DNA of 64,000 bases, taken from the NCBI RefSeq assembly GCF_031834615.1, contig NZ_CP115543.1, forward strand, positions 1,003,001 to 1,067,000, in the 5' to 3' direction. Made by a program: the position numbers and the translations under genes. Position 1 is the stretch's first letter. Each line of letters begins with the position of its first letter. Positions 36,622 to 46,600 of the stretch are shown here, in pieces. Origin of the DNA: Stenotrophomonas aracearum. Its GTDB lineage: Bacteria; Pseudomonadota; Gammaproteobacteria; Xanthomonadales; Xanthomonadaceae. Under the pieces are notes generated by a model. That model did no database searches. It was not told where the DNA came from and saw nothing but the letters and a program-made list of their open reading frames with translations.

Positions 36622-37570
36622 GTTCTCCCCCTGGCAGCAGCGCGCCTATGACCAGACCATCGCCGCGCTCGACGCCGGCCGGCTCGGCCACGGCCTGCTG
36701 ATCTGCGGCCCTGCCGGGCTGGGCAAGCGCGAGGTGGCGCTGCGCATGGCCACCCACGTGCTGACCCGTGGCGAGCCGGCCGCGGCCCAGCGCAGCGCCC
36801 AGCTGATCGCCGCCGGCACCCACCCGGACCTGCAGCTGGTCTCGTTCATCCCGAACAAGTCCGGCGACAAGCTGCGCACCGAGATCGTGATCGAACAGGT
36901 GCGCGAGATCTCGCAGAAGCTCGCGCTCACCCCGCAGTACGGCATCGCCCAGGTGGTGGTGGTGGACCCGGCCGACGCGATCAACCGCGCCGCCTGCAAC
37001 GCCCTGCTCAAGACCCTGGAAGAGCCGCAGCCCGGCCGCTACCTGTGGCTGATCAGCAGCGACCCGGCGCGCCTGCCAGCCACCGTGCGCAGCCGTTGCC
37101 AGCGCCTGGAGTTCAAGCTGCCGCCGCGCGAGGAAAGCCTGGCCTGGCTGCAGGCCCAGGGCCACAGTGAGGCCAGCGCCCGCGAAGCGCTGGACGCCGC
37201 CCGTGGCCACCCCGGGCTGGCCGATGACTGGTTGCGCAATGACGGGCTGGCCCTGCGCCGGCAGGTCGCCAGCGACCTGGAAGCGCTGGTGGCCGGGCGC
37301 TCCGGCGCGGTAGAGCTGGCCCAGCGCTGGACCGCCGACGACCATGCGGCGCTGCGGCTGCGCCATGCTGCCGATCTCGCATTGGCCCAGGCCACCGGCG
37401 GTGGCTTGACCGATCCGGAACGATTGCACAAGCTGGGCGCCTGGTTCGACGCCGCCAACCGTACCCGCGATCTGTTGCGCACCACCGTGCGCGCCGACCT
37501 GGCGGTGGTGGAATTGTTGTTGGCCTGGAACAAGGTCAACGAGCGGCACGCAAAGGGGAATAGAGCATGA
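36614..37570 (+). CDS. holB: DNA polymerase III subunit delta prime
   Basis: HolB is the rigid stator of the clamp loader. This 318-residue protein has a degenerate P-loop GPAGLGKRE, VVVVDPADAINRAACNALLKTLEEP and the S-R-C segment (RLPATVRSRCQRLEF), as expected for an inactive delta prime ATPase. It starts inside the tmk end and overlaps pilZ by 4 bases. Confidence 0.95.
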   Translation: MAEFSPWQQRAYDQTIAALDAGRLGHGLLICGPAGLGKREVALRMATHVLTRGEPAAAQRSAQLIAAGTHPDLQLVSFIPNKSGDKLRTEIVIEQVREISQKLALTPQYGIAQVVVVDPADAINRAACNALLKTLEEPQPGRYLWLISSDPARLPATVRSRCQRLEFKLPPREESLAWLQAQGHSEASAREALDAARGHPGLADDWLRNDGLALRRQVASDLEALVAGRSGAVELAQRWTADDHAALRLRHAADLALAQATGGGLTDPERLHKLGAWFDAANRTRDLLRTTVRADLAVVELLLAWNKVNERHAKGNRA

Positions 37571-37920
37571 GCGCCACCAACGCCCGCCAGGGCATCCTGT
37601 CGCTGGCCGTCAAGGACAAAGCGGCGCTGTACAGCGCCTACATGCCGTTCGTGAAGAACGGCGGCATCTTCGTGCCCACGCCCAAGCGTTACTTCCTGGG
37701 CGACGAGGTGTTCCTGCTGCTGACCCTGCCGGACTCCAGCGAGCGCCTGCCGGTGGCCGGCAAGGTGGTCTGGGTGACCCCCGCAGGCGCGCAGGGCAAC
37801 CGCGCGGCGGGCATCGGCGTGCAGCTGGCCGACGGCCAGGAAGGGGAGAACGTGCGCAACAAGATCGAGACCGCGCTGGCCGGCACCCTGAACTCGGACA
37901 AGCCCACGCACACGATGTGA
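37567..37920 (+). CDS. pilZ: Type IV pilus biogenesis protein PilZ
   Basis: This 117-residue PilZ-domain protein is the pilus-assembly type, found next to holB as in Pseudomonas and Xanthomonas. The R-x3-R c-di-GMP motif is absent: the N-terminus reads NARQGILSLAVKDKAAL. The core YMPFVKNGGIFVPTPKRYFLGDEVFLLL is characteristic. It likely supports twitching with PilT/PilU encoded at 61-63 kb. Confidence 0.95.
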   Translation: MSATNARQGILSLAVKDKAALYSAYMPFVKNGGIFVPTPKRYFLGDEVFLLLTLPDSSERLPVAGKVVWVTPAGAQGNRAAGIGVQLADGQEGENVRNKIETALAGTLNSDKPTHTM

Positions 37921-37939
37921 AGAAATTCACCGAAACCCG

Positions 37940-37967
37940 TTGACGTGAAAAAATGCTGCCCTATAAT
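37940..37967 (+). promoter_or_regulatory. Sigma-70 promoter of tRNA-Val
   Basis: TTGACG (-35, 37940-37945) and TATAAT (-10, 37962-37967) are spaced 16 bases and lie about 18 bases before the tRNA 5' end. This is a near-consensus promoter. Confidence 0.9.
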
Positions 37968-37985
37968 GAGCAGCTCAGCAGCATT

Positions 37986-38060
37986 GGGCGGTTAGCTCAG
38001 CGGTAGAGCATCGCCTTCACACGGCGAGGGTCGCAGGTTCGAAACCTGCACCGCCCACCA
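37986..38060 (+). tRNA. tRNA-Val(CAC)
   Basis: This 75-nt tRNA has acceptor GGGCGGT / ACCGCCC, D-loop TAGCTCAGCGGTAGAGC, anticodon loop TTCACAC with anticodon CAC (Val), T-loop GGTTCGAAACC, and an encoded CCA. It has its own promoter and terminator. Confidence 0.97.
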
Positions 38061-38075
38061 CGATTCAAACAAGAA

Positions 38076-38100
38076 AGCCTCCGGAAACGGGGGCTTTTTT
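38076..38100 (+). terminator. Terminator of tRNA-Val
   Basis: An 8-bp stem AGCCTCCG / CGGGGGCT (one G-T pair) with a GAAA loop is followed by six T bases. Confidence 0.9.
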
Positions 38101-38226
38101 GCGTCTGGGCGGTGCGTGATGCAGGAAGCGCGCAGAAGGTTGCAATGACCAACGGGAGTTCTGTGCAGGCGCCACGCAGTACAGTATTCAGCTCAGACAA
38201 GGCACTGACTTTCGAAGGGAGGCACC

Positions 38227-39315
38227 GTGTTCGGACGCATCGGCAGTGTGTTGGTTCTTGGGCTTTGCAGCACCATCGCGCTGGCCGCAACGCCGGCATA
38301 CACACCCAGCTTCCATCCAGACCAGTTGAAGGACCCGCCGGTGGGTCGTCCCAACCAGGTGCTTGTATTGGGCTCGCCCCATCTGTCCGCGCTGCCCAAG
38401 TCGTTCGCGCCCGATCAATTGGAGCCGCTGTTGTCGCGGCTGGAAGCCTGGAAGCCTGAAGTGATTGGAGTTGAGGCCGTCTCTGGCCTGCAGTGCGACT
38501 TCATGCGCCGAAATCCCGCTCGCTATGCCGAAAGCGTCACGAGCTACTGCGTGGACACGGGTCCGGCGCAGGCGGCTACGGGGCTGGACGTCCCGGCGGC
38601 GAACGCTGAGGCCGAGCGGCTGCTGGCATCGTGGCCGACTTCGCCGAGCGCGGCGGATCGGCGACGGCTGGCCGCGGTATGGCTGGCGGCGGGGGAGCGC
38701 AACTCCGCAGTGGTGCAGTGGTTGCGCCTGCCCACGGGCGAACGGACTCCAGCCGATGGTTTGACTCCGGAACTCGTGGCGTACCTGGACAAGCGCCTGC
38801 AGGGGCGTGACGAATCCGTCCTGGTCGCCGCAACGCTGGCAGCGCGACTGGGGCTGGAGCGGGTCTGGGCGGTAGACGATCACACCGCCGACTCACCCAC
38901 GCCCAAGGCGCTCGAGAAGGCCTCGGGCGAGGCGATCATGAAGGCGTGGGACAACCCCTACACCAAGGCGCGTGCCGAGGCAGACGCGGTGCTCGAGGCC
39001 AACCTTGGAAAGCCCGGCGCCATGCTGGCCCTGTACCGCAACTACAACGCCCCGGAAGCTGCGCTGCAGGCCTTCCACAGCGACTTCGGCGCTGCGCTGA
39101 TGGAACCGTCTCCGCAACAATTCGGACGCGGCTACGTGGGCTACTGGGAAACCCGCAACCTGCGCATGGTGGCCAACATCCGCGATGTGCTGGGCCAGGC
39201 GCCCGGCAAGCGCCTGCTGGCCATTGTCGGCGCCTCGCACAAGGGCTATTACGAGGCCTATCTCAACCAGATGCACGATGTGCAGTTGGTGGACGCGGGA
39301 GACGTCCTCCGTTGA
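38227..39315 (+). CDS. Secreted DUF5694-like protein (362 aa)
   Basis: A GTG behind GGGAGGC opens a 362-residue protein with a signal peptide (about 1-20, ends IALAA). The mature part reads VLVLGSPHLSAL, KPEVIGVEAV and late LLAIVGASHKGYYEAYL, a TraB/GumN- or erythromycin-esterase-like layout that resembles DUF5694. The two His motifs (SPH, ASH) suggest a metal or active site. The assignment is by pattern. It stands alone between the tRNA-Val and the 39.4-kb pair. Confidence 0.75.
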   Translation: MFGRIGSVLVLGLCSTIALAATPAYTPSFHPDQLKDPPVGRPNQVLVLGSPHLSALPKSFAPDQLEPLLSRLEAWKPEVIGVEAVSGLQCDFMRRNPARYAESVTSYCVDTGPAQAATGLDVPAANAEAERLLASWPTSPSAADRRRLAAVWLAAGERNSAVVQWLRLPTGERTPADGLTPELVAYLDKRLQGRDESVLVAATLAARLGLERVWAVDDHTADSPTPKALEKASGEAIMKAWDNPYTKARAEADAVLEANLGKPGAMLALYRNYNAPEAALQAFHSDFGAALMEPSPQQFGRGYVGYWETRNLRMVANIRDVLGQAPGKRLLAIVGASHKGYYEAYLNQMHDVQLVDAGDVLR

Positions 39316-39453
39316 AGTCGGAGGCCAACTGCGACAAGCCATTAGGTGGGGCCAATCAAACCTTCTGAAATCGAAGAAAGAAACGATTTCCCCTTATTCC
39401 TTGCATGCTGCAGTGTGTCTCTCGAGATCTGGCAACGACGATGTGAGAGTTCC

Positions 39454-39945
39454 ATGTGCAGCATTTCAGGACCGGAAGACACCTATAGGAAGCTGGTCCA
39501 GCAGACAGAAGGAAACTGGTTGCGCGGTCTCATAGCGTTTGCACTACTGGAAGAGCAGAAAATCGAATGGATGCGACACATGGAGTCCACATCTGGCGCA
39601 CTGCCAACAGGTGACCAGGTAAGACGCTGGTACCAGCATCAACCTGAGTCCGCGTTGCGTCGCGTGCAGGGCGCGGCAGAAGTGGTCCTGAACGAGTACA
39701 GCGACGCTCTGACTGAGTCGATTGAGAAAGGCTATCGAAAAGAAGTTATCGATAGGGTTGTCATTTCGACGATCCGGTCCAGCAAGAAGTTCTGGCCGAC
39801 GTTCATCGCCAACATCGCCGCTGGGTGTGTGGCCGCGTTGTTGTTTTCTTCATTGCTGGTACTTTTGACGATAATCGTATTTCGCGATCCGTCCCCCATA
39901 GCGATGATCAAGCAGGTTCAGGAGACCTACGATGGCAAGCAATAG
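39454..39945 (+). CDS. Conserved hypothetical protein with one C-terminal membrane helix
   Basis: This 163-residue protein starts at 39454, behind a GAGAG stretch; a GTG at 39346 would add 36 residues without family character. The soluble N-terminal helices (NWLRGLIAFALLEEQKIEWMRHM, then GALPTGDQVRRWYQHQP) are followed by one membrane segment (about 123-148) and a short cytosolic or periplasmic tail. The pattern is recurrent among unexplained bacterial proteins. Its stop overlaps the start of the next gene by 14 bases, so the two are likely coupled. Confidence 0.7.
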   Translation: MCSISGPEDTYRKLVQQTEGNWLRGLIAFALLEEQKIEWMRHMESTSGALPTGDQVRRWYQHQPESALRRVQGAAEVVLNEYSDALTESIEKGYRKEVIDRVVISTIRSSKKFWPTFIANIAAGCVAALLFSSLLVLLTIIVFRDPSPIAMIKQVQETYDGKQ

Positions 39946-40171
39946 AATCGCGGAGCTTGTAGCAGCGGCTGCGGCCGAACTGCTCAACGACCCAACCAGA
40001 AGCAAAGCGGCGATGACGGCCGCAGGGCTGGACATTACGCAGCGACGCACGATCACGGAGGACACGCCTGTGGTCCGGGCGGCGATTTTCCGGATTCTTC
40101 GGGATCCAGCACGGAGCAAAGCGGCCATGACAAAGGCCGGACTCACCTTGACGGGTCGTCCCAGGCGCTGA
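39932..40171 (+). CDS. Small protein with an internal duplicated repeat (79 aa)
   Basis: This basic 79-residue protein contains two similar 19-residue units, LLNDPTRSKAAMTAAGLDI (17-35) and ILRDPARSKAAMTKAGLTL (55-73), with near-identical coding DNA, so it is an internal duplication. It overlaps the preceding membrane protein by 14 bases. The spacing is reminiscent of the short lysine-rich protein at 2735, but homology is not shown. Function unknown. Confidence 0.65.
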   Translation: MASNRIAELVAAAAAELLNDPTRSKAAMTAAGLDITQRRTITEDTPVVRAAIFRILRDPARSKAAMTKAGLTLTGRPRR

Positions 40172-40317
40172 GCCGTTGTCGCTGATGCGCCACAGCCTTT
40201 GCGGGACTGCCACGGAGCAGGAAGGCGAAGCGCTGCACGAGGAGGTATTGGCCTGGCTGATCGGAGGCACAGACGCAGCGGGTTGACAGGGCCCGTACGA
40301 GTTGGGAGATTCGCGCC

Positions 40318-40986
40318 ATGGACCTGATCCGCCTGCTGCGCTCCCTTGAAGAGTTCCTGTACGAACTGGTCGGCTGGCTGGTGTTCTATCCGCGCACGTT
40401 CCTGCGGATCATCGTCCGCCCTGCGCGGATGGCGCTCTACACGCAGGAAGAGCTGCGCAAGCCGCTCGAAGCGCGTTTCCAGGCCACCATCAGTCCCGTG
40501 CTGATGCTGATCCTGACGGTTGCCCTGGCCCACGCGATGGAGCTGGCCTCGCGCGCGGCGGTGCCCACGCTGCAGTCGCCGGTAGGGCGCATCCTGTTCG
40601 GCAGCGAGGAAGGCATCATGCTGACCCGCTCAGCGATTTTCTGTGTTTACGCGCTGGGCGCCGCGCTGGGAACCTTGAGACAGCAGAAGATCCCGGTGAC
40701 CCGCGAAACCCTGCGTGAGCCGTTCTCCATCCAGGCCTTCCTGGCCTGCCCGTTCGTGCTGGCACTGGCGCTGGGCGAGCTATTGCTGCGCTGGCCGGGC
40801 GACGCGTGGGTGGGGCCGGGCGTGGCAGTCCAGGCGGTAGGCATCCTCTGGTATCTTTGGGCGCGCGCGGCAGCTTATCGCGCGTTGAACACGGCGAGCT
40901 GGGCGAAGGCGTTCGGGTTGGTACTGGCCTCGTTCGTGGTCACCACGGTGGTGGTGCTGGCGGTGGCGATGATGGTGCTGGTCTAA
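40318..40986 (+). CDS. Multi-pass membrane protein, YIP1-like (222 aa)
   Basis: This protein has an N-terminal amphipathic segment followed by about five membrane helices (58-79, 98-116, 138-160, 163-183, 195-220). The arrangement recalls Yip1-domain permease-like proteins. A GGGAGA ribosome-binding site supports the ATG. No catalytic residue is apparent. It ends before a convergent VCBS protein. Function unknown. Confidence 0.75.
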   Translation: MDLIRLLRSLEEFLYELVGWLVFYPRTFLRIIVRPARMALYTQEELRKPLEARFQATISPVLMLILTVALAHAMELASRAAVPTLQSPVGRILFGSEEGIMLTRSAIFCVYALGAALGTLRQQKIPVTRETLREPFSIQAFLACPFVLALALGELLLRWPGDAWVGPGVAVQAVGILWYLWARAAAYRALNTASWAKAFGLVLASFVVTTVVVLAVAMMVLV

Positions 40987-41001
40987 CCGGCTGACGCGGT
41001 C

Positions 41002-42228
41002 TCACTCACCGCTCAACAACAGCCGCGCCTGCGACTGCCATCCACCGATGAACAGGTCCGGTTTGCCGTCGCCGTCCAGGTCTCCGCGTGCCATGCTCCA
41101 GCTGCGGCCTACGGTCTCCGAAGGAATCACGGCCGACGTGACATCGGCAAAATTTCCCTTTCCGTCGTTCTGCCAGGCGCGGACCTGCAGCGGCTTGAAG
41201 CCCGGCACCTCGATGGCGCTCACCACCAGATCGGGGTGACCGTCCTGGTTGAAATCGACGACGGTGCCGCCCCAGCTGGAGAACCGGTGCTTCGGTAGGC
41301 GCGCGGCGGTTTCATCCTTGAAGCGGGCGTTGCCCTGGTTGATCAACAGCCGGGTCTGTGGGTCTTTGTCCCAGTCGCGGTTGTTGCTGGTCAGGTTGAA
41401 GAACACCAGGTCCAGCCGTCCGTCGCCGTTGGCATCCAGCGCGTGGACTTCGCGGGTCTCGGTCGGAATCTGCCGGCCAAGCCGGTCGGTGGCGTCGCTG
41501 AAACGGCCCTTGCCGTCGTTCAGCAGCAGGCGGTTGACCGGATCCTGGCTGGCGATGGCCATGTCCAGGTCGCCGTCGCCGTCCAGATCGGCCAGCACGA
41601 TTCCCTGCGCCTGCACGTCGATGCGCGGCAGGTGCGTGCGAGTGGCATCGATGAAATGGCCAGGACGTGCCGGGTCGTTCAACCACAGGAATGGCTGTGC
41701 GACGCCGGTTTTCCCTTCGGTGGTGTTGCCGATGACGATATCGGGAAGGCCATCGCCATTCACGTCGCCGACCGCCACGCCGTTGGCCTGGCTGGTAGCG
41801 GGCAGGCGCTCGCTCACGCGTCTGAAGCCACCCTTGCCGTCACCGAAGTACAGCTGGTGCTGTTCGGTGTCCTCGGCGATGAACAGCACATCGGCGTGGC
41901 CGTCGCGATCAAAATCCGCGACGCGCACATGTTCATGGTCGCCGGTAATCGAGCCGAACACGTCGGGCGAATGGCGGAGCTTGCCGGTGCCGTCGTTGAG
42001 ATACAGCCGGTTCGCGCCATTCTCCACTGCGACTGCCACGTCCAGGTCGCCGTCACCGTCCGCATCCAGCATCGCACCGTCCAGCGCGTGCAGCGCTGCG
42101 TCGGTGGGTACGTGGGTCGCGGTGACGTCGGTGAACGTCGTGCGGGTGGCTTCAAGCGGTGCAGCGCCGGCGGTGCGCGCCACGCTGCAGAGCGTGGCCA
42201 GGATGAGCAGGGGCATCGATGGGGACAT
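41002..42228 (-). CDS. Exported FG-GAP/VCBS repeat protein (408 aa)
   Basis: A signal peptide (about 1-22, ending AGA) precedes a beta-propeller of FG-GAP/VCBS-like repeats, each holding a D-x-D-x-D-G-D-L-D calcium-binding-type motif (for example DADGDGDLDVAV, DVNGDGLPDIVI, DLDGDGDLDMAI, DLDGDGKPDLFI). About seven repeats are visible. Such proteins are secreted or periplasmic and often bind carbohydrate or ligands. No enzymatic motif is present. Confidence 0.9.
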   Translation of the reverse strand: MSPSMPLLILATLCSVARTAGAAPLEATRTTFTDVTATHVPTDAALHALDGAMLDADGDGDLDVAVAVENGANRLYLNDGTGKLRHSPDVFGSITGDHEHVRVADFDRDGHADVLFIAEDTEQHQLYFGDGKGGFRRVSERLPATSQANGVAVGDVNGDGLPDIVIGNTTEGKTGVAQPFLWLNDPARPGHFIDATRTHLPRIDVQAQGIVLADLDGDGDLDMAIASQDPVNRLLLNDGKGRFSDATDRLGRQIPTETREVHALDANGDGRLDLVFFNLTSNNRDWDKDPQTRLLINQGNARFKDETAARLPKHRFSSWGGTVVDFNQDGHPDLVVSAIEVPGFKPLQVRAWQNDGKGNFADVTSAVIPSETVGRSWSMARGDLDGDGKPDLFIGGWQSQARLLLSGE

Positions 42229-42282
42229 TCGGTAACCGCTCCGTATCGGACGATCAGGTGCGCGCTGGCGCCATCGGCTGCA

Positions 42283-42645
42283 TCAGCCCGGGAATGCCGG
42301 GAAGCGCTCGTCGGGGTGGTGCTTCTTCCATTCGGTGTGGGCCACGGTGCCTTCCCAGGCCAGGAACGACTGCGGAACGCGGCCGCGGCCCGACCACGTC
42401 TCCTGGCTGTGCGGCAGCCAGTAACGCGGCGCCCGCTCCTGCTTTGGCGCTTTGGGCGTCCTTGCGGCCCTGGGTGCCGGGGGCGCGCCCTCGCGGCCTA
42501 CCAGTGCCTGGATCCTGCGCTGCTGCTCGGGGCTGAAATCCGCGTAGCTGGTGCTGAGCAGCACGGTGACGCGCTCATACGCCTCCTTGGTGGCGGCCCG
42601 CAGCAAGGCGTGCGGGGACGGGGAGGCGGATGGCGTGCGGGGCAT
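42283..42645 (-). CDS. H-NS family protein with unusual N-terminus (120 aa)
   Basis: The C-terminal part carries the H-NS DNA-binding signature TWSGRGR (83-89) followed by P-x-S-F-L-A-W. The preceding YWLPHSQ replaces the usual Y-R-D/N-P. The N-terminal half is Ala/Pro/Arg-rich and lacks a long coiled coil, unlike XvH-type H-NS, so oligomerisation could differ. H-NS proteins silence AT-rich, often foreign, genes. An AGGAA ribosome-binding site lies before the ATG at 42645. Confidence 0.85.
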   Translation of the reverse strand: MPRTPSASPSPHALLRAATKEAYERVTVLLSTSYADFSPEQQRRIQALVGREGAPPAPRAARTPKAPKQERAPRYWLPHSQETWSGRGRVPQSFLAWEGTVAHTEWKKHHPDERFPAFPG

Positions 42646-42788
42646 GGGATTCCTGGAAGGGGAACAGACCGGGGCACGATAGCAAATGCAGGTGTGATCC
42701 ATCTGCACGGATACCTCTTTCGGGTCATGCGCGTCAGCCGGAACAGGTCCCCAATGACGGCGGCCTGATCGAACGCTGGAGGCGACCG

Positions 42789-43181
42789 GTGCAGCTGCTC
42801 TACGCGACGTTCCCTGACCGCATGCCCGGGGTGGGCCTGCTCCTGCTGCGCCTGATGGTGTCGTCGATGCTGGTCTGGCCTTGGGGCCTGCGCGTCTCGC
42901 TGCCGCACGGCGATGTGCTCGGCTGGGCCTGGATGGCGGCGCTGCTGATCGTGCTGGGCAGCCTGCTTCCGCTGGGGATCCTGGCGGCGGTGTTCGTCGC
43001 CTGCCTCGATCCCGGGCTGCAGGGCTGGCCGGCCGGCGGACTGCTGGCGAGCCTGTTGCTGCTGGGCCCCGGCGCTTACTCGGTAGATGCAATCCTGTTT
43101 GGTCGGCGGGTGGTGGAGTTGCCCCCGTCGCAGCGCCGTCGCCGCAGCCGGCCAGAACGGGGCGATCACCCGAAAGAGTAG
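42789..43181 (+). CDS. Small multi-pass membrane protein, DoxX-like (130 aa)
   Basis: A GTG at 42789 with GGAGG upstream starts a 130-residue protein with about four membrane helices (residues roughly 15-35, 45-65, 65-85, 88-105). The opening QLLYATFPDRMPGVGLLLLRLMV resembles DoxX-type proteins, but it is only a pattern match. It precedes the AraC-type regulator and is tail-basic (RRRRSRPERG). Confidence 0.65.
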   Translation: MQLLYATFPDRMPGVGLLLLRLMVSSMLVWPWGLRVSLPHGDVLGWAWMAALLIVLGSLLPLGILAAVFVACLDPGLQGWPAGGLLASLLLLGPGAYSVDAILFGRRVVELPPSQRRRRSRPERGDHPKE

Positions 43182-43262
43182 GCAGGCACCCCGCCGATCG
43201 GGGCTGTGGCCGCACGCGGTGCAGCGGCAGCATACAAGGCAACTTCGGCGAGGGTTCCCCCC

Positions 43263-43616
43263 GTGCACACCAACCCTGCGGCACGCGCGGTCGAGCGCGG
43301 CGTGGACTACATCGAAGCCAATCTCTGCGAGCCATTGCAGCTCAGCGCGATTGCCGAAGCCGCCTGCATGAGCCGCTTCCACTTCGCGCGCATGTTCCGC
43401 GAGCAGACCGGGCTGAGCCCCATGGAATACCTGCGCATGCGCCGGATCGAGCGTGCCCGGCAGTTGCTGCACGCCGACGGCCAGCGCATCGGGCAGATTG
43501 CCAGCGAGCTGGGCTTCTACGACCAGAGCCATTTCGTCCGCTGGTTCCGGCGCAGCCTGGGATGCACGCCATCGGCATACCTGCAGGACGCCCGCGCCGA
43601 CCGCCCCTGCCAGTAG
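43263..43616 (+). CDS. AraC-family transcriptional regulator (HTH only)
   Basis: This 117-residue protein is almost entirely the double helix-turn-helix DNA-binding domain. The hallmarks are LSAIAEAACMSRFHFARMFREQTGLSPMEYL and IGQIASELGFYDQSHFVRWFRRSLGCTPSAYL. No ligand domain is present. A GTG start at 43263 preceded by GAGGG is preferred. Its target may be the neighbouring sensor kinase or the membrane protein. Confidence 0.9.
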   Translation: MHTNPAARAVERGVDYIEANLCEPLQLSAIAEAACMSRFHFARMFREQTGLSPMEYLRMRRIERARQLLHADGQRIGQIASELGFYDQSHFVRWFRRSLGCTPSAYLQDARADRPCQ

Positions 43617-43675
43617 GCGTTTTTGTATGATGGTGCATGCGTTGGCGCAGCGCCGCGCGCGCGGGCAGGGGGGCG

Positions 43676-46600
43676 ATGATGACGTACATACTTCGAAGCC
43701 TTCTCTGTGCCTTTCTACTGCTCATTGCCGGTAGTTCGGGCGCGCTGGACCCGGCGCGCGCGGTGGGGCAGTTCCACCACACCGCATGGACCGTCAACCA
43801 GGGCGCGCCGGGCCAGGTCACTGCACTGGCGCAGACGGCAGACGGGTATCTCTGGCTGGGTACCGAGATCGGTCTGTACCGGTTCGACGGCGTGCGCTTC
43901 ACGCGTTTCGCGCCCACCGGCACCGAGGCGTTTCCCGCCACCAGTGTCTCCACCCTGTATGCGCCCCCCGGCGGCGGACTGTGGGTGGGCTTCCGCTATG
44001 GCGGCGTCAGCCTGATCGAGGGTGGCCACGTGCGTCATTACGGGCAGGCCGAAGGGTTGCCGACCAGCACCGTGTACCGCTTCGCCGAAGACGGCAGCGG
44101 TCGCTTGTGGGCGGCTACGTTCACCGGTCCGGTCATGCTGCACGCACGCCGCTGGCAGCGCCCACCCGCAGCGATGGCCTATCCAGGGCGCCAGGGACGC
44201 ACCCTGTTCACCGACCGCGACGGCACGCTGTGGGTCGCCACCGAAAACGGCATGGTGGTGCTGCGCCGTGGCGCTGCCACGTTCGAGCGCGTGCCTGCCG
44301 TGGTCGGGCGGGTCAGTCAGATCGCGCAGGCGCCGGACGGCGCGATCTGGGTCGCCGAAGCTGACGGTGGCGTGCGCGCGTTGGCGGCGCCGGGCACTGC
44401 ATCGCCCAACGCCCAACCGGACGCACCGGCTGCATCGGCCGGCCTGCTGTTCGACCGCGACGGTGTGCTCTGGGCCACCACGCTCGGCACCGGGCTGGTA
44501 CGTCGTTCACCGGCCCGTGCAGCCGAGGGATTTGAATCCTTCCGCCGTAGGGACGGACTCAGCTCCGACTACCTGCAGCCACTGCTTGAAGACCGTGAAG
44601 GCAACCTTTGGGTGGGCAGCAGCCGTGGCCTGGACCGCTTCCGCCATGCCAACCTGGTGCAGGTTCCGATGCCGGAAGGCGCGCAGGATTTCGCCATCGC
44701 AGCCGACGGCGATGCGCTGCTGGTGGGGACGCGCAACCACGCCCTGCAAAAGGTGCAGATGGATTCGCGGCAGTCCCTGCCGTTGCGCTCGGCGATCACC
44801 GCGATGCACCGCGACGCTGAAGGCGGCACCTGGCTGGGCGGCCCTGAGGGTCTGTGGCGCCTGCATGGCGGACACTTCGAAGAAGTGTCCGGCCTGCCGG
44901 TGGCGCTGCGCTCGGGGGTGCAGGCGATTGCGACCACGCCCGACGGTGCGGTCTGGCTGTCGTTGAACACGCCGGGGCTGCACCGGTTGTACCAAGGCCG
45001 CTGGACGCATCTGCAGGACATTGCCGACCTGCCGTCGAACGGTTCGCCGCTGGCGATGCAGGTCGACGCCGGCGGGCGCCTGTGGTTGGGTTTCGCGCGC
45101 AACATCGCAGTGGTCCTGGAGCACGGCAAGGCAGTCACGCCCTGGACCGGGGAGCCGCTGGACGTGGGCAATGTCACTGCGCTGTTCGAAGACGCGCACG
45201 GCATGTGGATCGGCGGGGAGCGCGGCCTTGCGCGGGTGAGCGGGGGCCGACTGCGGAACGTGTTGGTGGATGTGCGCGAGGACCTGCGTGGGATCAGTGG
45301 CATCGTGGCCGACGCGGAGGGCGATGTGTGGTTCAACGGTGCGCGCGGCGTGGTGCGGGTGCGTGCCGGCGACGTCCCCGGCCTGTTTGGCGGGCACGGC
45401 AGCCCGCGTTACGAACGCTTCAACGCGCTCGACGCGCTGCCGGGCATTGCCGCCCAGTTCCGACCCCTGCCGACCGCGGCCCGTACCGACGACGGACGCT
45501 TGTGGTTTGCCACCACCAGCGGCCTGGTTTCCATAGACCCACGGCAGATCGTGCGGAATCCGGTGGCGCCGCCGGTCGAAGTGCTTTCAGTCACCGTGGA
45601 CGGTGCGGCGGTTCCCATCCGCGACGGCCAGGTGCAGCTGCCGGCCGGCCCGCGTAACCTGCGCATCCGCTACACGGCGTTGAGCCTGTCCATTCCCGAG
45701 CGCGTGCGCTTCCGCTACCAGCTGGACGGGCTCGATTCGCAATGGATGGAAGGCGCAGCGCGTTCGGCGCTGTACAACGCGCCGGGATCCGGACGCTACG
45801 TGTTCCGTGTCCGGGCCAGCAACAACGACGGCGTGTGGAACGAGCAGGGCGCCGAGCTGGTGGTGACGGTAGCGCCGCACTACTGGGAAACCGGCTGGTT
45901 CCGGGTGCTCTGCGTGGTGGCTGCAGCCGCTCTGCTGTGGCTGCTGTACCTGGCCAGGTTGCGCCAGCTCGCAGCGCGCATCCGCACGCGCCTGGATGAG
46001 CGGCACCGCGAACGCGAGCGCATCGCACGTGAACTGCACGACACCCTGCTGCAGAGCACGCAGGGCCTGATCCTGCGGCTGCATGCGTCCAGCCGCAAGC
46101 TGGCGCCGACCGATCCGGTCCGGCAGGAACTGGAAGCGGCGATGACCATGGCCGAGCGGGTCGGTGCCGACGGACGCGAGCGCGTGCGCGGCCTGCGTGG
46201 CGACGTGGACCACGCACGCGACCTGGGCGCTGCGCTGATGGCGGTACTGGACGAGTCGCATGGACTGGATACCCCGGTGGTGCGCCTGGTGGTGGAAGGC
46301 ACGCCACGGCCGATGCAGCGCTGCGCCAGCGAGGAGGCGTACATGATCGGCCGCGAGGCGATGCTCAATGCGTTCCGGCATGCGAAGGCGGGCACCGTGC
46401 AGGTGTCGCTGGGGTATGGGCGGCACGCCTTCCGGCTGCGCGTGGATGACGACGGCATCGGGTTCAGCCAGGAGGCGGGCACTGCCGAAGGGCATTGGGG
46501 CCTGGCGGGCATGCAGGAGCGTGCCGCACGCGCCGGGGGCACCGTGGCGATTCGCTCCGGTCGGCCGGGGTGCGGTACCGGCATCGACCTGCAGATTCCT

